Assembly: GCF_027186265.1 (NCBI RefSeq)
Contig: NZ_CP114176.1
Span: 3,688,522 to 3,752,521 of the forward strand
Length of the DNA stretch: 64,000 nucleotides
Reading direction: 5' to 3'
Source of the DNA: Lentibacillus daqui
Lineage (GTDB): Bacteria; Bacillota; Bacilli; Bacillales; Amphibacillaceae
Shown piece by piece: positions 45,757 through 54,570 of the stretch. The stretch's first letter is position 1. Each line of letters begins with the position of its first letter. Below the pieces are notes generated by a model that saw only the letters and a list, made by a program, of their open reading frames with translations, was not told where the DNA came from and made no database searches. The translations under genes were made by a program, and so were the position numbers.

Positions 45757-45985
45757 ACTCGGCTACGTAAGGCAATAATGCCATTTGACGAGCACGTTTG
45801 ATTGCTTTGGTCAATTTACGCTGATATTTTGCAGATGTTCCAGTTACACGACGTGGAAGTATCTTTCCGCGCTCTGAAATGAAACGTCTCAGTAAATCAA
45901 CATCTTTATAGTCGATGTGTGTAATTCCGTTCGCTGTGAAGTAACACACTTTACGACGCTTTGCACGACCGCGACGAGCTGCCAT
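45755..45985 (-). CDS. rpsR: 30S ribosomal protein S18
   Basis: 76 residues. [19 protein letters not shown] at the start and [33 protein letters not shown] thereafter are diagnostic. It forms a heterodimer with S6 on the platform of the 30S subunit. The single Cys in VCYF is of the zinc-free type. Third gene of the rpsF-ssb-rpsR operon, but a MITE has inserted between ssb and rpsR. GGAGGGG remains just upstream of its ATG. Confidence 0.98.
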   Translation of the reverse strand: MAARRGRAKRRKVCYFTANGITHIDYKDVDLLRRFISERGKILPRRVTGTSAKYQRKLTKAIKRARQMALLPYVAE

Positions 45986-46029
45986 TTGTACCCCTCCTTT
46001 TGGTTATTTGTTCAAACAATGATCTAAAA

Positions 46030-46183
46030 GAGGATGTTCAAAAAGTCCGGTAAAAATGACGCTTCGAATTTCGTCGTTGGCTTGCTTTTCCGCTCCTCAT
46101 GTACCTTCTATGTACACTCCGGTGCTCAAAGCTACGCCGCCTAGAACTTCTCGGTCCTTTTTATCCTCCTTTTTGAACACTCA
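46030..46183 (+). mobile_element. MITE-like element, copy C (154 bp), inserted at the ssb stop codon
   Basis: Ends GAGGATGTTCAAAAAG and CTTTTTGAACACTCA. Direct 6-bp flanks CTAAAA at 46024-46029 and 46184-46189. On the minus strand the target reads TTTTAG, which is the last ssb codon plus its stop, so the duplication keeps the ssb end intact. It sits inside the ssb-rpsR operon. Confidence 0.9.
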
Positions 46184-46657
46184 CTAAAACGGTAAATCAT
46201 CGTCGGATATATCGATAGGTTCGCCATTATTTCCAAATGGGTTCTCAGGATTTGGCTGGTTCTGATTCTGGTTTTGGTTTTGATTCGGACTTTGTTGTGG
46301 CTGAAAACCAGAGGATCCTTGACTTCTTTGTGAAGAACTTTTTGTTTCCAAAAATTGCACACTTTCGGCGACAATTTCTGTTACAAAAACGGTCTTTCCA
46401 TCCTGTCCTTCATATCTGCGTGTCTGAACCCGACCATCAACGCCGATCATGTTACCTTTTTTCATGTAGTTTGCCAGGTTTTCCGCAGCTCTGCGCCAAA
46501 CGACACAATTAATAAAATCTGCTTCACGTTCACCTTGCTGGTTGGAAAAAGGCCGGTTAACCGCAATGGTAAAGTTGGCCACCGCGACTCCGGTTGCTGT
46601 ATAACGTAAATCTGGATCCTTCGTTAATCTGCCAACTAGTACGACACGATTTAACAT
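46184..46657 (-). CDS. ssb: Single-stranded DNA-binding protein
   Basis: 157 residues. The OB fold covers 1-108 ([41 protein letters not shown]). A flexible linker contains [10 protein letters not shown], and the acidic tip DISDDDLPF recruits repair and replication partners. I start at ATG 46657, because AAGGGGTGG is the Shine-Dalgarno and the GTG at 46666 lies inside it. The stop codon coincides with the target duplication of MITE copy C, so the tip was kept by chance or selection. Confidence 0.97.
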   Translation of the reverse strand: MLNRVVLVGRLTKDPDLRYTATGVAVANFTIAVNRPFSNQQGEREADFINCVVWRRAAENLANYMKKGNMIGVDGRVQTRRYEGQDGKTVFVTEIVAESVQFLETKSSSQRSQGSSGFQPQQSPNQNQNQNQNQPNPENPFGNNGEPIDISDDDLPF

Positions 46658-46672
46658 CAGAACCACCCCTTA

Positions 46673-46963
46673 TTATTGATCTTCTTCTCGAATTGCGATA
46701 TGGCGAATAATATCGTCACTAAATTTTGCCTGGCGATCAAACTCATTGATAGCATTTTCATCAGCCGCAAAATTGATAACAACGTAGTAGCCATCACGAT
46801 AATCTTGAATTTCATATGCAAGACGGCGCTTGCCTTTTTCATCAACTTTTTCAATCTCCGCTCCATTATCAGTAAGAATGTTGTTAAAGCGCTCAATTAA
46901 AGCTGTTTGCGCCTCTTCTTCGATATCTGGGCGGATGATATACATGATCTCGTATTTTGTCAT
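46673..46963 (-). CDS. rpsF: 30S ribosomal protein S6
   Basis: 96 residues, full length: [25 protein letters not shown] at the start and [21 protein letters not shown] in the middle. S6 pairs with S18 on the 30S subunit. First gene of rpsF-ssb-rpsR, with AAAAGGAGGTG before its ATG. Its leader may hold the S6:S18 autoregulatory site. Confidence 0.98.
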   Translation of the reverse strand: MTKYEIMYIIRPDIEEEAQTALIERFNNILTDNGAEIEKVDEKGKRRLAYEIQDYRDGYYVVINFAADENAINEFDRQAKFSDDIIRHIAIREEDQ

Positions 46964-46984
46964 CCGTTACACCTCCTTTTGGTC

Positions 46985-47023
46985 TTAGCGGCCCTTATCT
47001 ATTAGAAAAAAGGTTAAAACCTT
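46985..47023 (-). promoter_or_regulatory. Leader of the rpsF operon, candidate S6:S18 autoregulatory region
   Basis: On the minus strand a hairpin AAGG-TTTTAA-CCTT followed by TTTTCT is succeeded by GGGCCGC, 15-20 bases before the rpsF ribosome binding site. In many bacteria this leader binds S6:S18 through a bulged CCG. The CCG and the position fit, but I could not verify the full consensus fold. Confidence 0.3.
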
Positions 47024-47199
47024 CCATTTTCTGCAATAAGAGCAAGGAGTAATCTTATACATTACTCACAATGAGATATTATACCAAAACAGACCTAAAA
47101 AAACAACATTTCGAGAGAATCCAAATATACGTTAATAGCAATCACATTAAAAAACAGCCTTTTTTATAATACAGACCTTAGACAACCAGACACCTTTAA

Positions 47200-48300
47200 C
47201 TATACATTGAAACGGAAATGGATGACATCGCCGTCTTGGACAATATATTCTTTCCCTTCCAGACGTACACGACCATTTTCACGAGCTTGCACCATGGATC
47301 CAGCAGCCATTAAATCCTCATAGGAAACGACCTCTGCGCGAATAAATCCTCGTTCAAAATCAGAATGGATGATTCCTGCTGCTTGTGGCGCCTTAATGCC
47401 TTTATGAAAGGTCCATGCTTTAACTTCCTGCTCACCTGCCGTAAAATAAGTTGCCAGTCCCAATAAGTTGTATGATGCTTTAATAAGCTTGTCCAGCCCA
47501 GATTCTTCAATCCCCAGTTCATCCAGGAACATATCCTTTTCGTCCGGATCCAATTCGGCAATTTCTTCTTCAATTTTCGCACTGACGACAATTACTTCCG
47601 CATTTTCATTGGCTGCAAATTTCTTTACTTTTTGCACATTCTCATTAGCATCAGGTTCAGCAATTTCATCTTCTTTAATATTGGCTACATACAAGGTTGG
47701 TTTACTTGTTAATAGTTGTAGTCCTTTAACAACCTTCCTCTGCTCTTCATTAAATTCGACTACACGTGCGGGTTGTTCATTTTCAAGCGCTTGTTTCAAT
47801 TTGGTAAGTACCTCATACTCCACAACCGCACCTTTTTCCTTTTGTCTGGCTAATTTTTCTACCCGCTGATAGCGTTTATTGACAGTTTCCAAATCAGCTA
47901 AGATCAATTCCAAATTTATCACTTCAATATCAGTAATAGGATCAACCTTGCCGGAAACATGGGTAATATTTTCATCCTCAAAACAACGTACAACCTGACA
48001 AATCGCATCAACCTGGCGAATATGGGACAAAAATTGATTACCCAAACCTTCCCCTTTACTTGCACCTTTGACAATACCTGCAATATCGGTAAATTCAAAA
48101 GCTGTTGGTACAGTTTTCTTCGGATGTACCAATTCCGTTAATTTATTTAATCGATCGTCAGGTACTTCAACAATACCAACGTTTGGATCAATTGTCGCAA
48201 ATGGATAGTTGGCTGCCTCCGCACCTGCTTGGGTAATTGCATTAAATAATGTTGATTTCCCGACATTGGGAAGGCCAACAATTCCTGCTGTTAAAGACAT
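47200..48300 (-). CDS. ychF: Ribosome-binding ATPase YchF
   Basis: 366 residues, Obg-family P-loop protein. P loop GLPNVGKSTLFNAITQ (about 8-23), switch region FEFTDIAGIVKGASKGEGLGNQFL, the NxxE-type base motif that prefers ATP, a coiled-coil insertion (about 130-200), and a C-terminal TGS domain (from about 283; KAWTFHKGIKAPQAAGIIHSDFERGFI). It binds ribosomes and acts in translation and stress response. In B. subtilis (yyaF) it also precedes rpsF. Confidence 0.96.
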   Translation of the reverse strand: MSLTAGIVGLPNVGKSTLFNAITQAGAEAANYPFATIDPNVGIVEVPDDRLNKLTELVHPKKTVPTAFEFTDIAGIVKGASKGEGLGNQFLSHIRQVDAICQVVRCFEDENITHVSGKVDPITDIEVINLELILADLETVNKRYQRVEKLARQKEKGAVVEYEVLTKLKQALENEQPARVVEFNEEQRKVVKGLQLLTSKPTLYVANIKEDEIAEPDANENVQKVKKFAANENAEVIVVSAKIEEEIAELDPDEKDMFLDELGIEESGLDKLIKASYNLLGLATYFTAGEQEVKAWTFHKGIKAPQAAGIIHSDFERGFIRAEVVSYEDLMAAGSMVQARENGRVRLEGKEYIVQDGDVIHFRFNV

Positions 48301-48571
48301 AACTAACTTTCACTCCTTAAGGATTCCTTCCATGAACGCGTTCGTTACCATTCATTATAAGTACATGCCAATCAATTGACAAGCAACGAAAAAGCAAAAA
48401 TGAGCCTTTTTAACGGACACATTTTTGCCAATTGAACATGGAAAATTTAATTTCATCTGTTATTAGCCAGCCGAAAAATCACATTCTCGGCTAAAAAAAT
48501 AATTTTACATAATTTTTTCATATTAACAACTGCCGGGGAGATTAATCTGTCAATTTTTGTAAAATCATTCT

Positions 48572-48769
48572 TTACTCTTCCGCTTTTTCCAATACCTTTT
48601 TCATCTTTTTGGTAAACTCTTTGCGCGGGATCATTACACTATGGTTACAGCCCATGCATTTGATGCGGATGTCCATCCCCATCCGAATGATTTTCCAACG
48701 GTTTTCTCCACACGGATGCTGTTTTTTCATTTCAACAATATCATGTAATCCAAACTGTTTATCCGGCAT
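48572..48769 (-). CDS. yyzM: YyzM-family (DUF951) small protein
   Basis: 65 residues, typical DUF951: LHDIVEMKKQHPCGENRWKIIRMGMDIRIKCMGCNHSVMIPRKEF. Two cysteines in CMGC and an upstream Cys in HPCG suggest a zinc knuckle. Function unknown; the gene is conserved between ychF and the mscS gene in Bacillaceae. Its start lies 28 bases after the mscS stop, in the same operon. Confidence 0.88.
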   Translation of the reverse strand: MPDKQFGLHDIVEMKKQHPCGENRWKIIRMGMDIRIKCMGCNHSVMIPRKEFTKKMKKVLEKAEE

Positions 48770-48796
48770 TATCGCATCCCCCTTTGCATGCTTTAA

Positions 48797-49732
48797 TCAT
48801 TGACTATTGCTTCTTATCCGTTCCTGTACCCCATCCCCGCTTATTTGCGGTGCTTCCTCACGTGTGTACATGACAAGTCTTGGTGCAGGGATTTCAATAC
48901 CTTCATGATAAAGTCGTTCCTTGACCTCTTTACGAATGATTCTGGCACCAGCCCATTGGTATACGGGCAAGGTTTCGGCGATCACCTGGATGACATAGTG
49001 TGATGTTTCCAATGATTGAATACCTTGAATAACCGGTGTTTCTACAATTTCTTCATATTTCTCTGGCAAATCCTCAATGATTGTCTCAATAATCTTTTCA
49101 GCTGCTAATATATCACTTTCATATGGTACATTAATATCAACAACAGCCAGCCCGTTATGAATCGAATAATTAGTTACCTGGGTGACATCGCCATTAGGAA
49201 TAATGTACTGTTCTCCTGTCCAGCTCATAATCTTTGTTGTACGAATCCCAATTTCTTCAACTGTTCCTTCAGCATTAGAGGCGACAATATAATCCCCTAC
49301 CGAAAACTGATCCTCAAAGATAATAAAGAAGCCGGAAATAAGATCACGAACCAGATTTTGGGCACCAAAGCCGATTGCTAGCCCAACAACTCCTGCTCCC
49401 GCTAGAAGTGCCCCCACGTTAAAGCCAAAAGCATTATCAAGTACCATGATAATTGCGGCAAAATACACGGTATATGATAACATGTTCTGAATCAGTTTTT
49501 TGAGCGTCATTTCCCTACGTTCCGTGATACGAAAAGGGCCACGCTGTTTATTCCGAAATATCCGCTCGATAATCTTTTTCCCCAGACGGACAATAATTAT
49601 CGCGATCAGTATAATTAATACAGCCCTGCCGATTGATTTGGATATATCAATCCAAAGCTGGGCGCCTGTTAAAAAACTCCATAAATCATTGATGCTATTT
49701 ATTTTATTAGCCTCTGTTAATGTTTCCGCCAA
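48797..49732 (-). CDS. Small-conductance mechanosensitive channel (MscS family)
   Basis: 311 residues. Three N-terminal membrane helices (about 27-48, 86-106 and 110-132). The third, pore-lining helix is Gly/Ala-rich: GALLAGAGVVGLAIGFGAQNLVRDL. The beta domain follows with DYIVASNAEGTVEEIGIRTTKIMSW and a C-terminal alpha/beta vestibule. It opens on osmotic downshock to release solutes. A homologue holds the same place between noc and yyzM in many Bacillaceae. Confidence 0.92.
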   Translation of the reverse strand: MAETLTEANKINSINDLWSFLTGAQLWIDISKSIGRAVLIILIAIIIVRLGKKIIERIFRNKQRGPFRITERREMTLKKLIQNMLSYTVYFAAIIMVLDNAFGFNVGALLAGAGVVGLAIGFGAQNLVRDLISGFFIIFEDQFSVGDYIVASNAEGTVEEIGIRTTKIMSWTGEQYIIPNGDVTQVTNYSIHNGLAVVDINVPYESDILAAEKIIETIIEDLPEKYEEIVETPVIQGIQSLETSHYVIQVIAETLPVYQWAGARIIRKEVKERLYHEGIEIPAPRLVMYTREEAPQISGDGVQERIRSNSQ

Positions 49733-49839
49733 TTTTATCCCTCCGAAAATAGGAAACTTTCTTTTTTTCAGGCAAAGCCTATTCCATGTATAGATTTTAC
49801 CTCAATATGGAGAATAAGAAAAGAATATAGCAATCTAAT

Positions 49840-50865
49840 TTAGCTGCTTCTTTTATCGATTTTTTTCCAAATTGGAAATAACAGAAGGCGGGTGAGTACA
49901 TATAAATTAAGCAGGCCATAAAAGGGATAGAGATAGTTAATTAACGTTGAGAATCCCAAGGTCGTTAACGGAACCATCACAAGCAAAATTAAAAGCACTA
50001 ATAACCATAAAGGTACATTCAGATAATGCTGGATCCTTGTCACTATTCCCATTACCCCGGAAGCAGCTGTCGTAAAAATTGCAAACCAGAGCATGGCAGA
50101 CATAAAGATGAGCATGCTGAACGGGTAATCCTTCAAAATTGCAAATAACGGTATTTCATAGAGTAATAATTCGTCAGCAATCTGGATGAGGCTATTGTTA
50201 TAGATATATGAGAGCGTGCCCAAAATGACGCCACATCCAACACTGGCAAACCAAATTTCTCCCTTGGAATGAATCTTATTGCCAATTGCCCCAAGAACAG
50301 CAATCAAAGGAAGAATATTCAATGCTGTAAATGGAAAGGCAGCCGTCCAATTTCGTTGTTCATACCAGTGAGAAAACAGAGACAATCCCTGATCATGGGT
50401 AAATAAGAGCAATATATAGAGAAGCCCGCCAAGCAATAATGGCAGAACCACCTGATTTACCGATAAGATTCCGCTGATATCTTTAAAGAACAGTAAAACA
50501 AGCGTAACGACAATAAAAGCAACACCCCACCAATAAGAAATATTAAAAGCCTGTCCTGTTGCACCACTTCCGGCAATCATGACTACGGTAGTCGTAATCA
50601 GATATAAAAAAATCATGACATCATAAACACCCGTAAGCTTTTTACCTACAATGTCGCGAAGAATTGGCAGATAGTCTGTAGATTGCCGCTGGTAACTCAG
50701 ATCCAAAATGACGTACACAGATATGGAAAAGAAAACGGCAAACAACAGGATAGCCAGTCCACTTTCATGCCCGAAAAATTGCCATAATTCTCTTCCCGAT
50801 GCATAACCAGCACCTATCGTTGTGCCTATAATTAAAAACATCCATCTAAGACCAGCCTTAATCAT
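49840..50865 (-). CDS. YkvI-family membrane transporter
   Basis: 341 residues with about ten helices. The start GLRWMFLIIGTTIGAGYASGRELWQFFG is the mark of the YkvI family, a LeuT/APC-fold branch with the TTIGAGYASG unwound helix 1. Substrate unknown. It is transcribed leftwards toward the mscS gene and is divergent from yyaC. GGAGG before the ATG supports the start. Confidence 0.85.
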   Translation of the reverse strand: MIKAGLRWMFLIIGTTIGAGYASGRELWQFFGHESGLAILLFAVFFSISVYVILDLSYQRQSTDYLPILRDIVGKKLTGVYDVMIFLYLITTTVVMIAGSGATGQAFNISYWWGVAFIVVTLVLLFFKDISGILSVNQVVLPLLLGGLLYILLLFTHDQGLSLFSHWYEQRNWTAAFPFTALNILPLIAVLGAIGNKIHSKGEIWFASVGCGVILGTLSYIYNNSLIQIADELLLYEIPLFAILKDYPFSMLIFMSAMLWFAIFTTAASGVMGIVTRIQHYLNVPLWLLVLLILLVMVPLTTLGFSTLINYLYPFYGLLNLYVLTRLLLFPIWKKIDKRSS

Positions 50866-50955
50866 TGCAGTTCCTCCAATAATTTTTAATATGGTACGTA
50901 TACTTCCTTTTTAAAATCCGTATACTAATACCAATATGTTTGTGGAGGATAAGCT

Positions 50956-51630
50956 ATGAATCTAAAAAAGCAGTTAAAAACAAAAAATGATGTTTTCAGG
51001 ATGGACTATACAGATCCTGATTTACTTGAAATAATGGGTGAGAAACTCATTTCATGGCTTCCCAAGTTCCCGCATGAATATGTCATTGTCTGTATCGGCA
51101 CTGACCGTTCTACAGGAGATGCACTTGGTCCATTAATCGGTAGTTTTTTTACCGAATTAAGGCCACGACATATGACGGTATATGGAACATTGAAAAAGCC
51201 GGTACATGCTGCAAATCTCCATGATTATGTTCGACATATTGAGCGCCGCCATCGTTGTCCGTTTATTATCGCGATTGATGCCTGTTTGGGAAAGAGCCGT
51301 TCAGTAGGATCCATTGTTACTGGTGTTGGGCCAATTAAGCCTGGGGCAGCCATGAATAAACAACTGCCGGAAATCGGGAATATCTATATAACTGGTGTGG
51401 TAAATGTGAGTGGTTTTGAAATCGGGAATATCTATATAACTGGTGTGGTAAATGTGAGTGGTTTTATGGAGTATTCAGTCCTGCAAAATACAAGGTTATC
51501 CATTGTTATTGATATGGCGAAGAAGGTAACCGCCATATTGGATCAAATTGATCGCCAGTTGACACATGGTCGAAAACTCCCCGCCATGATTTCACAAAAA
51601 AACATCGCCTCATCGAAAATTGATATTTGA
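50956..51630 (+). CDS. yyaC: Spore protease-like YyaC with a tandem 16-residue duplication
   Basis: 224 residues; the family is near 205. YyaC resembles the germination protease HybD/GPR fold: IVCIGTDRSTGDALGPLIGSFF (about 43-64) and FIIAIDACLGKSRSVGSIVTGVGPIKPG. Residues EIGNIYITGVVNVSGF occur twice in a row (about 139-154 and 155-170), coded by an exact 48-bp tandem repeat at 51370-51465, so one copy is an insertion. Removing it gives a protein of the normal size. YyaC is made in sporulation; its exact job is unclear. It is divergent from the ykvI-like gene. Confidence 0.9.
   Translation: MNLKKQLKTKNDVFRMDYTDPDLLEIMGEKLISWLPKFPHEYVIVCIGTDRSTGDALGPLIGSFFTELRPRHMTVYGTLKKPVHAANLHDYVRHIERRHRCPFIIAIDACLGKSRSVGSIVTGVGPIKPGAAMNKQLPEIGNIYITGVVNVSGFEIGNIYITGVVNVSGFMEYSVLQNTRLSIVIDMAKKVTAILDQIDRQLTHGRKLPAMISQKNIASSKIDI
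51370..51465 (+). repeat. Exact 48-bp tandem duplication inside yyaC
   Basis: Unit 1 (51370-51417) and unit 2 (51418-51465) are identical at all 48 bases, start GAAATCGGG and end GTGGTTTT. Identity without silent change shows a very recent event or an assembly artefact. Confidence 0.97.
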
Positions 51631-51775
51631 AGTTGAACCAATCAGACCGTTACTGGCTGTTGGATCTCTCACCTAGAATTTTCATATTTTCTCTATTCAT
51701 GAAGTGAGCAGTCTTACAGCCAGTTACACTGCGATAAATCATCATACCAGTGGACCACATATCAACTAAATGCGG

Positions 51776-52480
51776 TCAAAATAGCTGATAAATATAAAAT
51801 ACAATTCCAACAGTCACGAGGGCGGGTAATAAATTGCCAATCCGGATGCTGGTCAATTTTAATAGATTAAGTCCAATAGCTACAATCATTAGCCCGCCCA
51901 CTGCAGTAAGTTCAATAATAAATCCATCCAGGAATGCTTTAGGAAGCCAATTTTCGATTTGTGTCGCTAATAAAGCAATCGAACCTTCATAAACCAGCAC
52001 AGGGATAACAGAAAATATGACACCAAATCCAAGTGTGGTTGTCAGTACCAGAGCCACAAACCCATCGATGATTCCCTTTGTAATTAAAATTTCATGGTCA
52101 CCCCGAATTCCACTGTCCAATGCACCAATTACGGACATGGCACCAATACCAAAAATAAGGGAAGCAGTAATAAACCCTTGGGCAATACTAAAATCATCAC
52201 CACTTGAGGTAAACTTACTGCCAATCCAGGCTCCCAACCGGTTTAATCCTTCTTCAATATGCAGCCATTCTCCAATAATCGCCCCACTCAACAGGCTGAG
52301 CAGTACAATAATAATCACATCTGCTTCAAAAGCCATTTGTAAACCAATCAGGATAACGGCAAGTCCAATCCCCTGCATAACGGTTTCTTTATAACGTTCC
52401 GGTATTTTGGTGAATAACAATCCAATTAAACTGCCAATAATAATGCATATCCCATTTATGATAGTGCCTAGTAAAGCCAT
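51776..52480 (-). CDS. DUF554 (YqgA/YdfK-like) membrane protein
   Basis: 234 residues with about seven hydrophobic segments. The start LLGTIINGICIIIGSLIGLLF and IAQGFITASLIFGIGAMSVIGALDSG (about 98-123) are typical of DUF554 proteins. Function unknown; a transport role is assumed from the fold. It follows the cysteine desulfurase-like gene on the same strand by 20 bp, so they are probably co-transcribed. Confidence 0.85.
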   Translation of the reverse strand: MALLGTIINGICIIIGSLIGLLFTKIPERYKETVMQGIGLAVILIGLQMAFEADVIIIVLLSLLSGAIIGEWLHIEEGLNRLGAWIGSKFTSSGDDFSIAQGFITASLIFGIGAMSVIGALDSGIRGDHEILITKGIIDGFVALVLTTTLGFGVIFSVIPVLVYEGSIALLATQIENWLPKAFLDGFIIELTAVGGLMIVAIGLNLLKLTSIRIGNLLPALVTVGIVFYIYQLF

Positions 52481-52500
52481 TGCTACAACTCCATTATCTG

Positions 52501-53655
52501 CTAAATATCTTCGTATGCTGCTACAATATCTGTGATTGCCTGAATAAACGTATCAACTTCTTTTTCCGTATTATAATAGCCTAGGCTCGCCCGAACAACT
52601 CCCATATTGGTTGTTCCCATCATTTCATGAGTTAGCGGACTGCAATGTAACCCTGCCCGTACCGCAATATCGTAATGTGAATCTAGGATCATAGCAATTT
52701 CCTGTGAAGGCACATGCAAGACATTAAAGGCCACAATTGGTATTCTTTCTTCCTGGTCTGTTGGGCCATATAGTAATACACCTGGTATTTTTTTTAGTTC
52801 CTGATAAAGTTGTTTCGCCAACAATGTTTCACGTGGAACATTGTTGGTTTTTCGTTGTTCATAGGCTAATAAAGCTGCGAAAAGCCCAGCAATGCCTGGA
52901 GTATTTAATGTTCCACTTTCCAGATGTTCCGGCCATTGATCCGGTTGAGTGATGGCTTCAGAAAAATTGCCTGTTCCACCATGATGAATCGGTTCTAATT
53001 CAATTCCCGTTTGTACAAGTAACATGCCAGTTCCTTGAGGGCCTAATAACCCTTTATGTCCAGGAAAAGCTAACATGTCGATTCCCATTTCCTCCATGTT
53101 TATAGGTACATGCCCTGCTGTTTGTGAGGCATCCACTAATGTTAAAATCCCACTGTTTTTAGCAAAGGTCATTATTTTGTGCAGTGGAATTATTGTGCCG
53201 GTGACGTTTGATGCATGCGTCATGGCAATTAATTTCGTCTTTGGTTGTATTGCATGACAAACATCTTCTATAAATGTTTTACTATTTCCTCTCCAAGGTA
53301 CATAGGTGACTGATACACCATATGTTCTTTTTATGTATTCAAGCGGTCTGCGTATGGAATTATGTTCAAATGAAGTTGTGACTACATGATCACCTTTTTG
53401 CCAAGACAATCCTTTAATTGCTTGATTAATTGCAACAGTCGCATTAATATAGAACAATGCCCGTTTTGGATCCTGCAGTCCAAACAAGGAAGCTGCCTTT
53501 TCTCTTGTTTGATTAATTTTTTCTGATGCTTTTCGTGCGAGTTGATGCCCGCTTCTTCCCGGATTGGCTCCGTAAACCTCGACTGCCTTTATCATCGCAT
53601 TGGTTACTTCCGGTGACTTAGGAAATGATGATGCCGCTTGATCAAAATAAATCAT
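52501..53655 (-). CDS. Class V aminotransferase, cysteine desulfurase family
   Basis: 384 residues. The PLP lysine is in FPGHKGLLGPQGTG (about 198-211); a Ser/Thr-His cluster for the cofactor is THASNVTGTIIP, DASQTAGH. A Cys in VRAGLHCSPLTHEMMGT (about 332-348) is the likely sulfur acceptor. Members of this TIGR01977-type group act on cysteine, selenocysteine or related thiols; the partner is unknown. It lies between parB and the DUF554 gene, and its coding sequence contains a parS site. Confidence 0.88.
   Translation of the reverse strand: MIYFDQAASSFPKSPEVTNAMIKAVEVYGANPGRSGHQLARKASEKINQTREKAASLFGLQDPKRALFYINATVAINQAIKGLSWQKGDHVVTTSFEHNSIRRPLEYIKRTYGVSVTYVPWRGNSKTFIEDVCHAIQPKTKLIAMTHASNVTGTIIPLHKIMTFAKNSGILTLVDASQTAGHVPINMEEMGIDMLAFPGHKGLLGPQGTGMLLVQTGIELEPIHHGGTGNFSEAITQPDQWPEHLESGTLNTPGIAGLFAALLAYEQRKTNNVPRETLLAKQLYQELKKIPGVLLYGPTDQEERIPIVAFNVLHVPSQEIAMILDSHYDIAVRAGLHCSPLTHEMMGTTNMGVVRASLGYYNTEKEVDTFIQAITDIVAAYEDI
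52825..52840. promoter_or_regulatory. parS site within the cysteine desulfurase-like gene
   Basis: TGTTTCACGTGGAACA; its complement, TGTTCCACGTGAAACA, is the B. subtilis parS consensus exactly. It lies about 0.9 kb from parB. Spo0J/ParB would load and slide from here. Confidence 0.9.
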
Positions 53656-53684
53656 TTACGAATCCCCTCCTAACACATGTATAG

Positions 53685-53719
53685 AAAAAAAGACTGACGT
53701 TAATAAGGGAAGTCAGCCT
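53685..53719 (-). terminator. Terminator after parB
   Basis: On the minus strand AGGCTGAC pairs with GTCAGTCT around a 13-nt loop and is followed by a T run. Confidence 0.85.
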
Positions 53720-53730
53720 TTTCTATCATC

Positions 53731-54570
53731 CTATTTATAATCCATTGTTTCGATAATTCGTTCCAGATCTTCATCCGAATAAAATTCAATTTCGATCTTG
53801 CCCTTTCGTTTTCCTCGTTGAATGGTAACCGATGTTCCAAAGCGATCTTGTAATATAGATTCCCGTTCTTTTAGAAAAATATCCTTTTTGGGTTTTTCCT
53901 TTTTGGGTTCCGGCTTTTTATTTAATTGAATAATTAATTGTTCAACCTGACGAACATTTAGTTTTTCATTGCGGATTTTTTTTACCATTGGGATCAACTT
54001 GGTCTTGTCCTTTAATCCTAACAATGCCCGTCCGTGTCCCATTGATAGTTCACCATTATTAATATACGCAATGACTTGATCCGGCAATGAAAGTAAACGG
54101 ACAATGTTGGCGATATGTGATCTGCTTTTGCCTAGCCGCTGGGATAAAACTTCCTGGGTGATGTTTAATTCATTCATCAAATTAGCGTATGCTTGGGCTT
54201 CCTCTATTGGTGTCAAATCTTCACGCTGCAGGTTTTCCAATAATGCAAGCTCCATCATCTTTTCATCAGTTAATTCTTTAACGATAACCGGGATTGTGGA
54301 AAGTCCTGCCTCTTTTGCAGCACGAAAGCGTCTTTCACCAACAACAATTTCGTAGCCTTTGATACTTTCACGAACGATTAATGGCTGAATGATTCCATGT
54401 TGAAGTATCGATTCTTTCAATTCTTCAATTGCGTCTGCATGAAATGTTTTTCTAGGTTGATAAGGATTGGGCCTGCATTCGTTAATCGGAATCTCTTGAA
54501 TGTTCGCTTTATCATCTTCCTCTACCTTGGGGAAAAGCGCATTAATACCTTTACCTAACCCTCTCGCCAC
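53731..54570 (-). CDS. parB: Chromosome partitioning protein ParB (Spo0J)
   Basis: 279 residues. N-terminus ARGLGKGINALFP stimulates ParA. The CTPase core holds CRPNPYQPRKTF and VVGERRFRAAKEAG; the helix-turn-helix (LTQEVLSQRLGKSRSHIANIVRL-type; about 130-155) reads parS; the C-terminal dimer domain ends EFYSDEDLERIIETMDYK. It clamps on DNA at parS using CTP and recruits SMC. The start overlaps the end of parA by 20 bases. Confidence 0.97.
   Translation of the reverse strand: MARGLGKGINALFPKVEEDDKANIQEIPINECRPNPYQPRKTFHADAIEELKESILQHGIIQPLIVRESIKGYEIVVGERRFRAAKEAGLSTIPVIVKELTDEKMMELALLENLQREDLTPIEEAQAYANLMNELNITQEVLSQRLGKSRSHIANIVRLLSLPDQVIAYINNGELSMGHGRALLGLKDKTKLIPMVKKIRNEKLNVRQVEQLIIQLNKKPEPKKEKPKKDIFLKERESILQDRFGTSVTIQRGKRKGKIEIEFYSDEDLERIIETMDYK

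Noticed and set aside
48464..48520. AGCCGA...TCGGCT hairpin between yyzM and ychF as a terminator
   Set aside because: No T run follows the stem in the direction of transcription.
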